From Branchinecta lynchi (taxonomy: Eukaryota > Arthropoda > Branchiopoda > Anostraca > Branchinectidae), in contig JAKZAP010000007.1 of the NCBI GenBank assembly GCA_023053575.1, forward strand, positions 10,615,008-10,679,007: DNA of 64,000 nucleotides, read 5' to 3'. Of the stretch, positions 1 to 10,583 are shown one piece after another (the first letter of the stretch is position 1; every line of letters starts with the position of its first letter). The position numbers and the translations under genes were made by a program. The notes beneath the pieces are model-generated. The model saw nothing but the letters and a program-made list of their open reading frames with translations. It was not told the DNA's origin and ran no database searches.

Positions 1-1544
1 GCAGACGATATATTTTTTGCGATCCCCAATGGCCCCTGATCATTTCTCCCTGAAGGGTTTTGGTTACAAATGATTTTTTAGCGCCCTCAAAGTGCGCGTC
101 ATAGCCGCAAAGTGCAAAAAACTACTTTTGACCAAACTATAGATTTTATGATCACCATGGCAAGAGCTCGTGATCAGTCGTGCCTCAGCGGTATTGCTTA
201 CAAATGATTACAGTAAACATACGTATTGACACACTTTCATCCTCTGACACAACTTGGAAGTGCCATATGAGCATCTAGCTCTTGTTCTTGGTTTAAGTTG
301 ATTTGTATTAATGTGTGGTAATGGCGACGAGCTAAAAGTTTAACGTAAAATATATTAAGAAATAAATATACGAGATGTGCAACTGCTTTCGTGACACGAT
401 TTTTTGTGGCCAGAAGCAAAAAAGCTGCCCGACGAACGCGGCTTCGTATCCGAGTAGGGGATCCCAGCGCCACACGTTTCACTCCGTGGCATTTAAACTT
501 TATGTCGATATTTTCTGCTCTATCTAGCGAATGACTTTCAGGTTCTGTCGGTACCCAGCTTTAACTTACAGTTAATTGACACTATCAGAAAATTTGTCAT
601 TTAGTGTTACCATCACTACGAAATTCGGTCCCTGTGTGAACTGTCATGCAGTCATCGTCAGGTGAGGTCACACGAAAGGTTATAGTTTTTACGTCGCCAT
701 GATTTTGTAAGAAATATAGGTAGCGATAACGAACCTTAAGTCAAAAAGGTGCACCAGTATTTAGGTACCTAGTCCAACATTTGAATAGCTCCAGCAATGT
801 ATCCTCAATACCGCAATTACTCAGCCGGGACTAACCGTCGCCAAAAAAAAAAGGAAAAGCGGGACCCCAGATCTGATTTCTTCTTTTCCTCCTTGACAAA
901 TTTCGATGTACTATGTTCACAATCCCCCGGTTGCTCGGTGGTAGGGTACTGGACAAGAAAGCAAAAGGTCCTGGTTCAAATTGCGGCTGAGGAGCATTTC
1001 CGTCATTCAATATTTATCCAATACTCCATGTCGTTTCGTAGAGTACGGTCTGGGGAAAATCCTTTACTCTGAACAAAAAGTTTTCAATGTTTTAACCATT
1101 TTCGACAGGATTTTCATCGTCCGCTCATTTTCAAAAGAAATTCGAAAAAAAAATGTAAATAATTGTAATTCTTTATTTTAAACCTCTCGCTAATTTTCCA
1201 CCCTTTCCATTAAAAATCAAACTCAGAACAAGGCCTTAGGTGTGTTGGGGGGGGGGGGGGTATCCTTAGCAAAGAGAATGTCTGACCGTTTGAGCCACAC
1301 TATTCCAAGGCTGTACTAGTTTGTTCTATCTCAGATCGCCCTCCCAAAACGATCTATAGTAGGTTGATCCCAGTGCGCTATAAGAAAACTCTAATCGTCT
1401 ATTCAAAGGGTACCGACCGGGTTTCCTTTCTTGCTTACGCAGCGAAATTAGAAGGGCAAAGAGAAGCTCTTTCCTGGTGGGAACTAGGCTAAAGCAAAAC
1501 CAAAGTGTCGCAAGAAAGTCATCCAGGTTGGTGATGTCGGAACC
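1..1544. other. No gene recognised; intron or flank, with a G14 tract
   Basis: I see no exon matching the next expected part of the SLC7 protein (the segment after AVAV, normally starting T/S-F-G). The only marked feature is a run of 14 G at 1247-1260. Short open frames here have no recognisable domain. Confidence 0.6.
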
Positions 1545-2241
1545 GGGATCGACTAAAACCAGGAAGGGAAGGGAACGCGAGAAGAGCAGGAAGGCATACT
1601 AAAACTAGGAAGGGCATACTAAAACAAGGAAGGCTGTCACCAGAATTAAAAACTGGAAAGCCGCACCATTCCCTTCCTCTGTTTAGTATTCTTTGATGGG
1701 TCGGCAACGTTTCAAATTCAAAGTTCACTTCCTTTTAGTATCCTGACGTCGGTAGGCATTAAGTTCAGTGAATCGGGAATTATAATAATGTAATTTTCCT
1801 TTTCATTTCTCATTCTGACGGTAGGCGACTAAAATCCTCCGAGTCAAGCGAGGGGTCGGCAGCCAAGATATTTCAAGTCCACCATTTCCTTCCTCGTTTT
1901 AGTACCTGTAAAGTACTAATACGAGAAAGAAAATTTTGAATTATCCTTTTTTGCAACTTCGGCAACTAAAATGCTTCCGAGTCATCGACTGATCATCTGG
2001 GAACTGTTTGGCACAGAAGCTATCTCTCAAGGTACTAAAACGAGGAAGGAAATGGTGGACTTGTGGACTGAACTTAATGCCTACCCATGTCAGGATACTA
2101 AAACGAGGAAGGGATGGTGAACTTCGAATTTGAAAAGTTGCCGACCCCCTCAAAGAATACTAAAAAAAAGCGAACGGTGCGGCGAATTCTGGCAACAGCC
2201 TTCCTGGTTTCAGTATGCCCTTCTTGGTTTTAGTCGATCCC
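1545..2241. mobile_element. Foldback DNA transposon, Mutator-type, 9-bp TSD
   Basis: The termini are inverted copies: GGGATCGACTAAAACCAGG on the left and the complement of CCTTCTTGGTTTTAGTCGATCCC on the right. Inner arms also repeat in inverted form (ACTAAAACGAGGAAGG against CCTTCCTCGTTTTAGT, around 1890 and 2035). The flanks are GTCGGAACC (1536-1544) and GTTGGAACC (2242-2250), a 9-bp target duplication with one mismatch, which is the length typical of Mutator-like elements. It has no transposase, so it is non-autonomous. It sits only 45 bp past the 3' end of exon 8, inside the next intron. Confidence 0.75.
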
Positions 2242-2286
2242 GTTGGAACCTATTCAAGAAACAGAAGTACAGGCCGAAAGACTTAC

Positions 2287-2410
2287 CACTGCAACCGCAG
2301 GAGAGTTTATCATCTCCATTGGTGAAAGAACAGCGAGGTAAGCCACATTGACCAAGATGTAGCAGCCAGTGACAAGGGGAAGTCCGATGATAATAGCACG
2401 TGGGAGGTTT
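2287..2410 (-). CDS. SLC7 transporter exon 8 (TM7 region)
   Basis: This 124-nt exon has acceptor TTTATTTACAG and donor GTG|GTAAGT. It starts in phase 2 (one base completes a codon) and ends in phase 0. It encodes [15 protein letters not shown], then [15 protein letters not shown] and an end at AVAV, the same phase-0 exon end I recall for SLC7A9. The first half is the conserved NLPRAI loop leading into a hydrophobic helix; the second half is the helix end plus the SP(M)E(M) loop. Exon 7 joins in frame as ..KNPYV-NLPRAI.., where most family members have R instead of V at the junction. The next exon is beyond the left edge. Confidence 0.95.
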
Positions 2411-3594
2411 CTGTAAATAAAAAGAATACGTGAAGTTTCAAGGAGAAACATTCCAAAGCTTAAGCATTGAAACCAGGCAGGTTATTTCACTTGTTTTGAA
2501 GAAAACTAAATAGGGGTTTTGAATCCGATGCACGCTAGATTGTTTGTCTGAGCTGGTTGTTCACATTAAGTTTATACTTTTCAGTTTTTAAGAAGACAAA
2601 TGAAACAACTATAGTACAGGCTCCATCTTTTTCAGGCGAGGTGTAGAACACTCACTCCACCACCAATGACGGGGGCTTACTGAGGCGTTTGCCTAAGTGA
2701 AAAATTAGACAACAAGAAAACTCTCAGGCCAAAGTCAACTTGACAAAGTTTATGTGATTTTGCCCGATTTTTGCCTGAGCACGTTGAGTTACGTTGCTTC
2801 TGACAGTAGTTAAACATTAAATTTATGAATTGTACATAATGTATCTGTGCTAGTATTGTTTTATTTATTTTAAGAAACCAAAACTGCATAACTGTTTAAT
2901 GCAGCCCCGCGTAACATAAACTGCATCGAAAATCATGTGAAGTAATCTGAAAGTTATACTATGTATAGGATATTTGCATGTCAGTGTATCTTTTTGACAT
3001 TTACTATGCTAACGAAGAATTTTTGAAAAGGTGAGTTCAAATTATCCAGTTTTCTTATCTTTAGTGTTTTTTTTTAGCTTATTCCCTAAACTAAAGCCGA
3101 CTATCTGTACGTCCACAATATATTCACTAAAATTATAATCTATCGAGCATCCTTTTTCAGGCTGAACAACTACGGAAACATCACACCCGCTTGCTGTCCC
3201 TTCAAAATGAGGAAGGATAATTCGGTTTTCCCCAACGGATTCCATCACAAAGCTGAAAAAACCTCAAGTTCTCCGTACAACTGATGAATTTGCCGAAAGT
3301 TTTGGCAGAAATTCCAGTCCAAAACCGCCGGACATAATCGTATGTCCGAACAGCTTAATGTTTTGGTTGCTAAAAATTTATGCAGGCTACATAAATCTTG
3401 CAATCTTGGCACCCCTTTTGGTTTTGCTTGAATAAATTATTCTAGCAAGCAACAATTTTGGATCTGTTTACGTCTCAAGGAGCAAAGCAAAAAGTATGTT
3501 ACTGTAGCCAGATGCAGCCATCTGTCAGACTTGTCCTGGGTTGCCACAGAGATAATACAGTGGTACCAAGCCGTTGTTAGCTATAAATGATCTG
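2411..3594. other. Intron 7 (first part), nothing recognised
   Basis: This is AT-rich intronic sequence between exons 8 and 7. I see no exon with SLC7 similarity and no clear repeat termini. Confidence 0.5.
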
Positions 3595-3766
3595 AACATA
3601 TTTACCGACTGGCTAGCCATTTTTACCGACGCGTTTTCTGAAAAATCGACTCTTGTTAAGAAAAATCGCGTTGCTTTGCGCTGTTTCATATTTGTTTCCG
3701 AGCGGCCGGCAACATTGGGATTGGGGGGCCTCCCCCCCCCCCATACGTGACGCCGCTGCAGTGGTC
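3595..3766 (-). mobile_element. hAT-like short element fragment (GGCGTCAC family)
   Basis: On the minus strand it starts CAGCGGCGTCACGTATGGGGGG, then GGCCCCCCAATCCCAATGTTGCCGGCCGCTCGG. It has the same layout as the fuller copy at 62511-62866: CAGNGGCGTCAC end, G tract, GGCCAGTCGG-like box, then GTCGATTTTTC-like short repeats. Only one end is clear here, so the boundary at 3595 is approximate. Confidence 0.5.
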
Positions 3767-3888
3767 TATCGCATACGCCGAAGTTCCTCATCGTCTTGTT
3801 GAGAAGAACAACTGCTAGTTTGCGATTGGCTCTTCGGCAGATTTACAGACCACAAATGGGTAAATTTTCTGCCAGCGGAATGAAGATA

Positions 3889-3952
3889 GTGTCTTCGGTG
3901 GTATGAAGGTATAGAACAGCCTTGTTCTATACCTTCATATTCCCGAAGACAC
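3889..3952. repeat. 64-nt near-perfect hairpin
   Basis: Ten outer pairs (GTGTCTTCGG with CCGAAGACAC), a symmetric 4x4 internal loop (TGGT/ATTC), fifteen inner pairs (ATGAAGGTATAGAAC with GTTCTATACCTTCAT) and a six-base loop AGCCTT. It lies in intron 7 of the SLC7 gene. It could be a miniature foldback element or a precursor-microRNA-like hairpin; the sequence does not say which. Confidence 0.85.
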
Positions 3953-4639
3953 AGAACAGGGGGGATAACGGGTTGTATACACATGTGCATTTATAAAGAG
4001 CTAATATGGTGCAAAAAAAAAACATTCAGAAACTTTTCTCCCGACGAAAAGAAGAGTTTTGAATTTGAAGTGGTTGAGGTTATAGTGGTTGGTGGTGAGG
4101 AAATAGTGGTTGAGGTTATGGTTTCGTTTTGTTGTTGTTTCCATGGCCCTTTGTGCTTTTACAGAAGTAAATCTTATCTTTTCTTATCTTATCTACGATT
4201 ACAGGGTGTAGAAAAATAGTAAACGGGTCTACAGAAGGATTGCACTGAAAGTTCGACCAGAAAGGATGATAAAAGTGTCCGATCCTATTGGCGGACTAGG
4301 TTATTGTTAACTCAATCCTTTTTGGTCACTTAGGTTGAAGTCCCTCTATTCGCCAATCACAGTGAAGCGCTTACAGGCAGAGTCGACCTTACACGGGTCA
4401 TGTGAAACCTCGCAAGACTAATGGTTCGGTAAGGAACTACTGACTGAATTCCGACTGGAATTCCTGCCAGGATTTTCGGCACCATCATTATAGTTTAGTA
4501 CGGAAATGTTGTACATATTTTGAATTTCAGATGAATTAAAAAACGATCGTGAAAATCTGATCGCTAGTCTATACCTTGCAGAACTTGCAGAAGCCCAAGT
4601 ACCCGACGGAGATAGCTCGAGAGGTTTACACCAAATCGA

Positions 4640-4770
4640 GAGTAGGTTGTGGGTGCGTGTGTGTCGGGGGGGGGGGGGTCAATGTTGTTGGTCAATCGGT
4701 TAGTCGGTCAAGTCGCGGCGCCACAATTTTCTATTCGGGAAAACAAAACATCCGAAAATAAAGCCATGTT
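4640..4770 (+). mobile_element. hAT-like element fragment (GGCGTCAC family relative)
   Basis: It holds GTGTGTGTCGG, a G tract at about 4666-4678, then GGTCAATCGGTTAGTCGGTCAAGTCGCGGCGCCACAA, recalling the G tract, GTCGGCCAGTCGG box and GCGCCGCGATTTTTCG of the copy at 62511-62866. It is degenerate and its ends were not resolved. Confidence 0.35.
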
Positions 4771-4977
4771 ATCGCAAATCTATTGAAATAAAGACCTCGG
4801 TCGGTAAATTCAGTGGTTGACAGGGACTGAAAACAACAGATGATGTCTTGAAAACCTCATTCAGTGGCAACTAATAGCTACAATACTTGCAAGAATGAGT
4901 CAGGCTACTGGCTGATCCCATGCGTCTGCCAGAATGGCTCCGACAAACTTGTGTGTCCATGTCCATAGGGCTAACAC

Positions 4978-5106
4978 TCATGACGCCCACGATCACAATG
5001 CCGACTATAAATGCCCACAACTCATAATGCCCACGGCTGAGAATGCCGCGGTTCCACGACTCAAAATGCCCATAGCTTAAAACGCCCACGGTTCGCAATG
5101 CATTAT
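4978..5106 (+). repeat. Degenerate minisatellite (GCCCACNNCTCAAAATG-like)
   Basis: Five or six imperfect units follow each other, such as ATGCCCACAACTCATA, ATGCCCACGGCTGAGA, ATGCCCATAGCTTAAA and CGCCCACGGTTCGCA, at roughly 18-22 bp spacing. A related stretch in the opposite orientation is at 6060-6190 (GGGCATTTTGAGTCGTGG). Confidence 0.65.
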
Positions 5107-5216
5107 TTCCGCTGTTCAGTCTGTAGTAAACTGGAATTAGCAATGGCTGAGAAACAAGAGTAGACCGAGTACCAGAATGGCAAATCGTGGGTTGGACTGG
5201 TATAATCTTAATTATA

Positions 5217-5711
5217 AGTGGCGTTTTTGATCGCCGATTAGTTCGGCGATAACGTAGCCGTCTAGCTTTTTGTTGTTTTTGACGTTCGCCGGAAGCCGAT
5301 TGCCATAGCTGTATATCTTAATTTCTGTTTTTGTTCTGATCGGCTAACGTTTATCGCCTGAATTCCTGTCCATCACCGATCGGCCAAGGACTCGCCCTTT
5401 GCCGTAGACGTTGGGATTTCGTTTGACGATTTGGCGTTTCTTTCAAAAATGGAGGGAAATGAGGATTATGTTCTTTATATTCTGCGTTATGAGAACAGCC
5501 TCTTTGAAGTCCAACGTGAGTAGACATATCCAATGTGTAGGTTATCTTATAACAGAAGTACACTGCCAGCGAAACAAAATCCCGTTTTTGCGCATCCAAA
5601 AACAACGGCGAACGCCAAAGGCTATCGGCTATCGAAAACAGTATATAAGCACGAATCGGCAAACTCGCTTCGTCTACTGGTGAAATTTCATCGGCGATCA
5701 AAAACGCCACT
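5217..5711. mobile_element. Short inverted-repeat element, 495 bp
   Basis: The left end AGTGGCGTTTTTGATCGCCGAT is matched by its complement ATCGGCGATCAAAAACGCCACT on the right (22 bp). It has no transposase ORF. The body holds further partly inverted stretches such as GCCGATTG/CAATCGG-like boxes. A target duplication could not be fixed. An A24 run (5730-5753) follows 18 bp later. Confidence 0.75.
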
Positions 5712-5729
5712 GTAATCTAATACTCTGCT

Positions 5730-5753
5730 AAAAAAAAAAAAAAAAAAAAAAAA
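5730..5753. repeat. A24 homopolymer
   Basis: An uninterrupted run of 24 A follows CTCTGCT. It may be a retroposon tail, but no retroposon body was recognised on its left, where the 495-bp inverted-repeat element ends. Confidence 0.9.
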
Positions 5754-6059
5754 TGAACCCAAACAGCGATCTCAAAAGTGATCTTCGTAATTAAGAACAA
5801 CTCTTGCCTTTGTGGGGCAAGTTGACTGAAGGATTTGGATCGCCTAGTTTCACTTTCTGGGTTTGAACAATTGTATGTGACATTTCTTCTGCACTTTCAC
5901 GCTAACAATTCTGAACTGATCGAAAAGAATAAAATAATTCCTTTTACTAACTTTTCCGTGCTAATACTGTTCCTTGTGATCTCGTTGTTCATTGTCCCAA
6001 GACATTTTGGCCTCTTGGACTCCCCTGTGTACAGTTTGTTTTGAACCAAGACTACTTTA

Positions 6060-6190
6060 GCCATCCCTGTCGGCATTTTGGCCTGTTGATATTTTTGGAT
6101 GATTTCGATATCGGGGTCTTCTACTTCTATGGTGGGCATTTTGAGTCGTGGACATTTTGAATTCCGAGGGTGGGCATTGTGAGTGGGTAT
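6060..6190 (-). repeat. Degenerate minisatellite, inverted relative of 4978-5106
   Basis: Units such as GGCATTTTGGCCTGTTG, GGGCATTTTGAGTCGTGG, ACATTTTGAATTCCGAG and GGGCATTGTGAGTGGG recur. They are complementary in type to the GCCCAC-CTCAAAATG units at 4978-5106. The two arrays flank the 495-bp inverted-repeat element in opposite orientation. Confidence 0.5.
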
Positions 6191-6557
6191 CGTGGTGATT
6201 TTGGGAACCGCCAGTCTACAGCTGGGATCCACATAGATGGAGCCATATCCGCAGCTGACAATCTGGGGCTCAAGAGGACAACCGAGGAAAAGTTGGTCAA
6301 ATTATAAGTCTTCCGGTCGTACTGTGACCTCTTCTTAACAAAATAAGTATCTCTATGGCCATGCAAAACCACCTCTAACACTGAAACACAAACGATGGAA
6401 ACACCAGCCCATAAACTGATCAAGAGGAGAAAGCCACGCCATCAATATTGCTTTCCGTGACACGACAATCCTAACCTATGTTTGAAAACTCGGTCTGTTT
6501 TTCACATAATATCTCTAAGCTTTTAATGCCCTTGGCTACTCGTAATGCCATACTCAC

Positions 6558-6602
6558 ACGTAAGGATTCTTCAGCTCCTCAGTCACGTAGTTCAAGTTAT
6601 TC
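6558..6602 (-). CDS. SLC7 transporter exon 7 (45-nt micro-exon)
   Basis: The acceptor is CTTTCAG and the donor GT|GTGAGT. Entry is in phase 2 (TG|G makes Trp) and exit is in phase 2. It encodes (W)NNLNYVTEELKNPY(V), the SLC7 signature WNxLNxVTEEL.NPY that follows TM6. LAT proteins have an exon of the same extent here, so its small size is an old family feature. It lies between introns of 8.4 and 4.1 kb. Both splice junctions maintain the frame with exons 6 and 8. Confidence 0.95.
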
Positions 6603-6699
6603 CTGAAAGAATGAAAACAATCGTTAAAACCGTAATTTAAAACAAAACAAGAATAGCTGCATTCTTTGCCATCAGGTCACCGGTGGCCTCTCGTGTTTC

Positions 6700-6875
6700 T
6701 TATCCGCTGTTTCGTGATGCACTCGTTACTACTTCCTCGTGCTCTAAAGTTTTTCTGAGTGGAGGGCAGACCGCGCAAGTGGGAAGTAACCGGAACAGCG
6801 GACTAAAGAATTCTTTAAGGCACACCTCGCACTGAATGAATGAATTTATTACATGCAGCCTAGTAATAAGGCATT
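6700..6875 (-). mobile_element. LINE 3'-end fragment (probable)
   Basis: Read on the minus strand, it runs GGCTGCATGTAATAAATTCATTCATTCAGTGC, a polyadenylation-like AATAAA with a CATT repeat. The same type of end appears at 15720, 18140 and 42385. No protein fragment was recognised, so the upstream boundary is approximate. Confidence 0.35.
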
Positions 6876-6921
6876 TGCACAGTACACATACAAAAAAAAA
6901 GGATACAAATACAGACTATTT

Positions 6922-6991
6922 ACTGTTTATGTTCCAATATATAAAACTAGTTAAATACTGTTTATGTTCCAATATATAAAACTAGTTAAAT
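6922..6991. repeat. 35-bp tandem duplication
   Basis: Two identical copies of a 35-bp unit lie head to tail (6922-6956 and 6957-6991; starts ACTGTTTATGTTCC, ends CTAGTTAAAT). Identity suggests a recent event. Confidence 0.92.
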
Positions 6992-7155
6992 ACTGCTTTG
7001 GCTGTTATAAGCCTTTCCAGGCCCATTGACTTCTAGCAAGAACACGGCAGAATTCGGATAATCGGGTTTCCGCGTCATTAGTATGACGCCCGGATACTCG
7101 TCGCGAACGTGATACGCAAACACGGCATGTGTGAAAATCAATGAGGTGCGGTTTA

Positions 7156-7535
7156 AAGCCAGGCTTCACCTTCTAGATTTTTCTTCCGGATTCCAGACAG
7201 CCGTTTTCGTCGAGACGGATCTGGAAGGTGAAGCCAGGCCAAAAACGTCTGGAAGTCCGGGGTGTTGGACACCCCAGATTCCGGATGTCTGGAAGGTACC
7301 ATAGAGGCAATCCATTCGAGAGACATAACAAATATACAAGTGTAGGAAGGAAAGGGAAAGTGATTGACAGTTGTGACTGGGATGCAAGAGATATTTGAAA
7401 TGCGAAGGGGACATCTAGGAAATGTTGAAGAATAGCAAAATTATCTGCCATCATTATCATGAACATCTGGAAGGGGTTGGCTTGACTATGCGGTAACTCC
7501 GGACGTCTGGTAATCTGGAAGGTGAAGCCTGGCTT
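7156..7535. mobile_element. Non-autonomous PIF/Harbinger-like element, 380 bp
   Basis: The terminal inverted repeats are AAGCCAGGCTTCACCTTC and its complement GAAGGTGAAGCCTGGCTT. Both sides are flanked by TTA (7153-7155 and 7536-7538), the three-base target duplication typical of PIF/Harbinger. An extra internal copy of the terminal motif lies at about 7225. It has no transposase. It lies in intron 6 of the SLC7 gene. Confidence 0.75.
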
Positions 7536-7748
7536 TTAGTATAACATTAAAGTCGGGTCTCCGGGATATATGCAATCACGGAAGTAGGTTGCCTTTGAAT
7601 TGTAGGCAGGACGGGTCCTTTAAACACCAGACACTGGAGACTGAAAATCCACCCGACACTACTGAAAGCGCTATGAACGTGCCAAATGTCTGAAATCGCC
7701 GACTTTTATACCCCTATTTACATTTACACACTGCGTCAACTCCGGGGG

Positions 7749-8860
7749 TGTTAACGTCCGTTTTTGTGATCCTGAAACGTAAGAGACCCATAACTTCGTA
7801 AAAGGTGTCCGTCCGTCTGTCATTCTACAGTCGACCATTCGCAACGAAAAGACAACTAAGAGAGCGACAGGTCGTCAGGTGTAAGATTCTTGGTTCGCCT
7901 CTCGATTTTTGGGCGTAACCTGCTACTTTTGGTCCGCATACATTTTGAGAAGTTTTACCCTTGGTTCACACTGCTGCAGCGTATACGACATTTTTTTTAT
8001 CCTAAAACGTAAGTGCCTATGACATCGCAAAAGTTGTCCGTCTGTCCGTCTGTTAGCACGATGGTGAACACGACGGTGAAAACCATTTTTTCTTCGGTCA
8101 AGTAGTTCGTCCGGAATCCGGCAAAAACCGGAACGCTAGTTAAAAGTAAAAGTTTCATTTGAAGTGGATTAAATGTTCGACTGAAGGGTGGGAAGACATG
8201 ATGAACACTATGGTGGGAACCATTTTCTCTCCAGACAAGTAGTTCGTCCGGAACCCGGCAAAAATCGGAAAGTTGGTTAAAAGTAAAAGTTTCATTTGAA
8301 GTTGATTAAATGTTCGATATAAGGTTACGAAGACATGATGAACACGATGGTGAAAACCATTTTCTCGCCGGACAACTAGTCCGTCCGGAATCCGGTCAAA
8401 ACCGGAAAATTTGTTAAAAGCAACAGTTTTATCTGAAGTTGATTAGATGACTGACTTAGGGGTAAGAAGGGATGCTGTATATAAGAATCAATTTTTACCC
8501 GTATATATACTTAGTCCGGAATCCGGTTGTAACCGGAATTTCTTTTTAAGTGAAAGTTTTATTTAAAGTTGATCAGATGTTCTTTGTAGGGATAAGGAGA
8601 TACGCTGGATTCGTTTCTGAATTTTCTTTTTTTCTGGACTAGTAGTTCGCTCGGAATCCGGGCGACACCGGAAAATTGGCAGAAGTAAAGCAGGAAGTTT
8701 CGGTCAGTATCGTCAAATTAGATATGGCTTTAGGTATATCTGAACTTGTTTTTTTCTGATGATTAGCCTGGCAAAGACTGGATCTGGCGAAGACAAGACT
8801 CAATTGTCTGGATCAAATATTAGATTTTTGGGATCCCATTGACACCTTTGGTCTTGTTTC
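7749..8860 (+). mobile_element. Family B tandem-core element
   Basis: Two diverged heads (near 7765 and 7995; ..CCTAAAACGTAAGTG.., then AAAAGTTGTCCGTCTGTC) lead into tandem units of about 137 bp. Each unit carries TGGTGAAAACCATTTT, CGCCGGACAAGTAGTTCG and the small palindrome CCGGAATCCGGNNAAAACCGG; unit starts lie at about 8066, 8203 and 8340. The tail is TTTTTGGGATCCCATTGACACC and ends near 8860. No protein is encoded. Other copies are at 40.8-45, 45.4, 49.2, 57.7 and 61.4-62 kb. Confidence 0.75.
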
Positions 8861-8894
8861 TTTGATGTTTCGAGGTGCGACAGAATAGCAAGAA

Positions 8895-9149
8895 CCTTCC
8901 CACCACCACGCAGAAGCAAAAGGGAAACGAAAATATTCATCGCGATTATTCTGCTAAAGGACAAAGGAGCCCTTGGGGAAATGACGTCTGAACGGGGAGA
9001 TTACTCTTCTGAATACCACCCAGTATTATAAAGTCAAAGCTATAAGTCATCTTGTTCAAAACATGTTAATACAAGTTTATTCAGAAGGTATTTTGCAATC
9101 AGCAATCCTAGGATTTCAATTTAAACAAGGTAGAGCAACTTTTAGTCTT
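8895..9149. other. No gene recognised
   Basis: This is intronic sequence without recognisable coding similarity or repeat termini. Confidence 0.5.
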
Positions 9150-9530
9150 GGAAATTAACTAATCTTTGTCTTTGTCGGATCAGTTGAAATTTTTCAACGC
9201 ATCCGACATTGCGACAAAAGGCAAAGTTCTCCGTCGCTTGCCTTACGATTTATGTCGCATGACGCAGAATTTTTCGCGAAATTGCAGCAGTGTGAACCAC
9301 GGGTTAGAGCTGATGCGCTTTGATGCTGTATCCATTTCTGAACTTTATTTCTCGCCGGACAAGTATTATGATCGGAATGCGCAGAGAACCGAAAATTTGG
9401 TAGAAGTAAAGGTCGATATGAGGGTAAAAAGACATGCTGAATCCGTGTTAGAAGTTTATTATTCTGTTGGACAGTTAGTTCGCCAGGAATACAGCTAAAA
9501 TAAGGAATTTACTCAAAGTTAAAGATTTTT
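9150..9530 (+). repeat. Family B core fragment
   Basis: It holds diverged 137-bp-type units: TCTCGCCGGACAAGTATTATGATCGGAATG, GAAAATTTGGTAGAAGTAAAGG and GGGTAAAAAGACATGCTGAATCC, matching the family B consensus order. Head and tail are missing. The 110-codon open frame here is the repeat itself, not a gene. Confidence 0.55.
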
Positions 9531-10583
9531 CTAAGGTAACTATTCTTAAGTTGAACCGTGGGTAGTGCAGTCAACTAGTGGTAAACAGGAGGTATATCTA
9601 CGTCTGAACGGACGCTATGTCTATCTGGATACACCACCCGCAATAAACCTTACGGGATTTCCTTGCAGAAAGGAGGGTACCAGCTCTATAAGATTTCAAG
9701 TGAGAGACATTCCCAGCCCACTTCTGTCTGGTGAACAAGGTTTAAGGATTTCACTTTCAAGCTACTCGGTGGTTCGGTCGGAAACGCGTCGGTTTACAAA
9801 CCGAAGGTCAGAGGACTAAAATCGCGCTTCAGTAATGCTTTTTCAGTTCACAAAGTTCGATGTTAAACTTCCACATCCAACGTTCACATATATAATCCGA
9901 GTTGAACAATCGATGCGAAATTCGCACCCGGATCTGAATTACACTGAAAAATGATCGCGGCCAAATGTTCTCGTTTGAAACTATCACAACTTGAGTATCT
10001 GGCTTTGTATGTATCCGGCCCATGATGCTTTCAACTCCACATTAAACTATTTGAACTCAACTCATCCGACCTCTAAAACTTCTCCGTAATAAAATGTACG
10101 ACCGTTCAAATTTATGTGGGAGCTGTAATAGCCACAACTTTTTATTTTAGTTGCTTGTCCCCATACTTAAAGTAATAGTTGTGATGATGAAAGTGAAATG
10201 AATTTTTCAAATATAACGGTACCTGGCCGTGGTATCAAATACAACCGTAACTGCGAAAACGATTTTAGACCGTCCTATTAGATACCATGGTATCTGCAAA
10301 AAACGCAACTAATGACCTCTTCACAATAAAATGGTTCAGGAATGTTGTTTCTCAAAAATAATAACACATTCCCCTGAAATAAGTAACTGTCAAATTGGCG
10401 CTTTTTGCTTTGTCTAGACTCATGCTTTTTGAAGCGGAATTTTGCACCAAAATATCTGTAAACTATGCGCGCATGGTTAAAAAGCGAGAAAAAGCCAAGC
10501 AAAAGAAAGGAATCTAAATTTGTCAGGAAATGCATCATATAACACATAAGACAGACCTGTTGGCCTACCAAATCTCTGAACAA
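9531..10583. other. No gene recognised
   Basis: About 1 kb of intron 6 without coding similarity. A loose inverted pair (GGTACCTGGCCGTGGTATC near 10220 and GATACCATGGTATC near 10281) may be part of a degenerate element. Confidence 0.45.

Noticed and set aside
237..482. Possible next SLC7 exon at the left edge (minus frame)
   Set aside because: The expected segment after AVAV should start like T-F-G-(D/E)-(R/K) and contain STFGxxNG. The frame here shows nothing of the kind.
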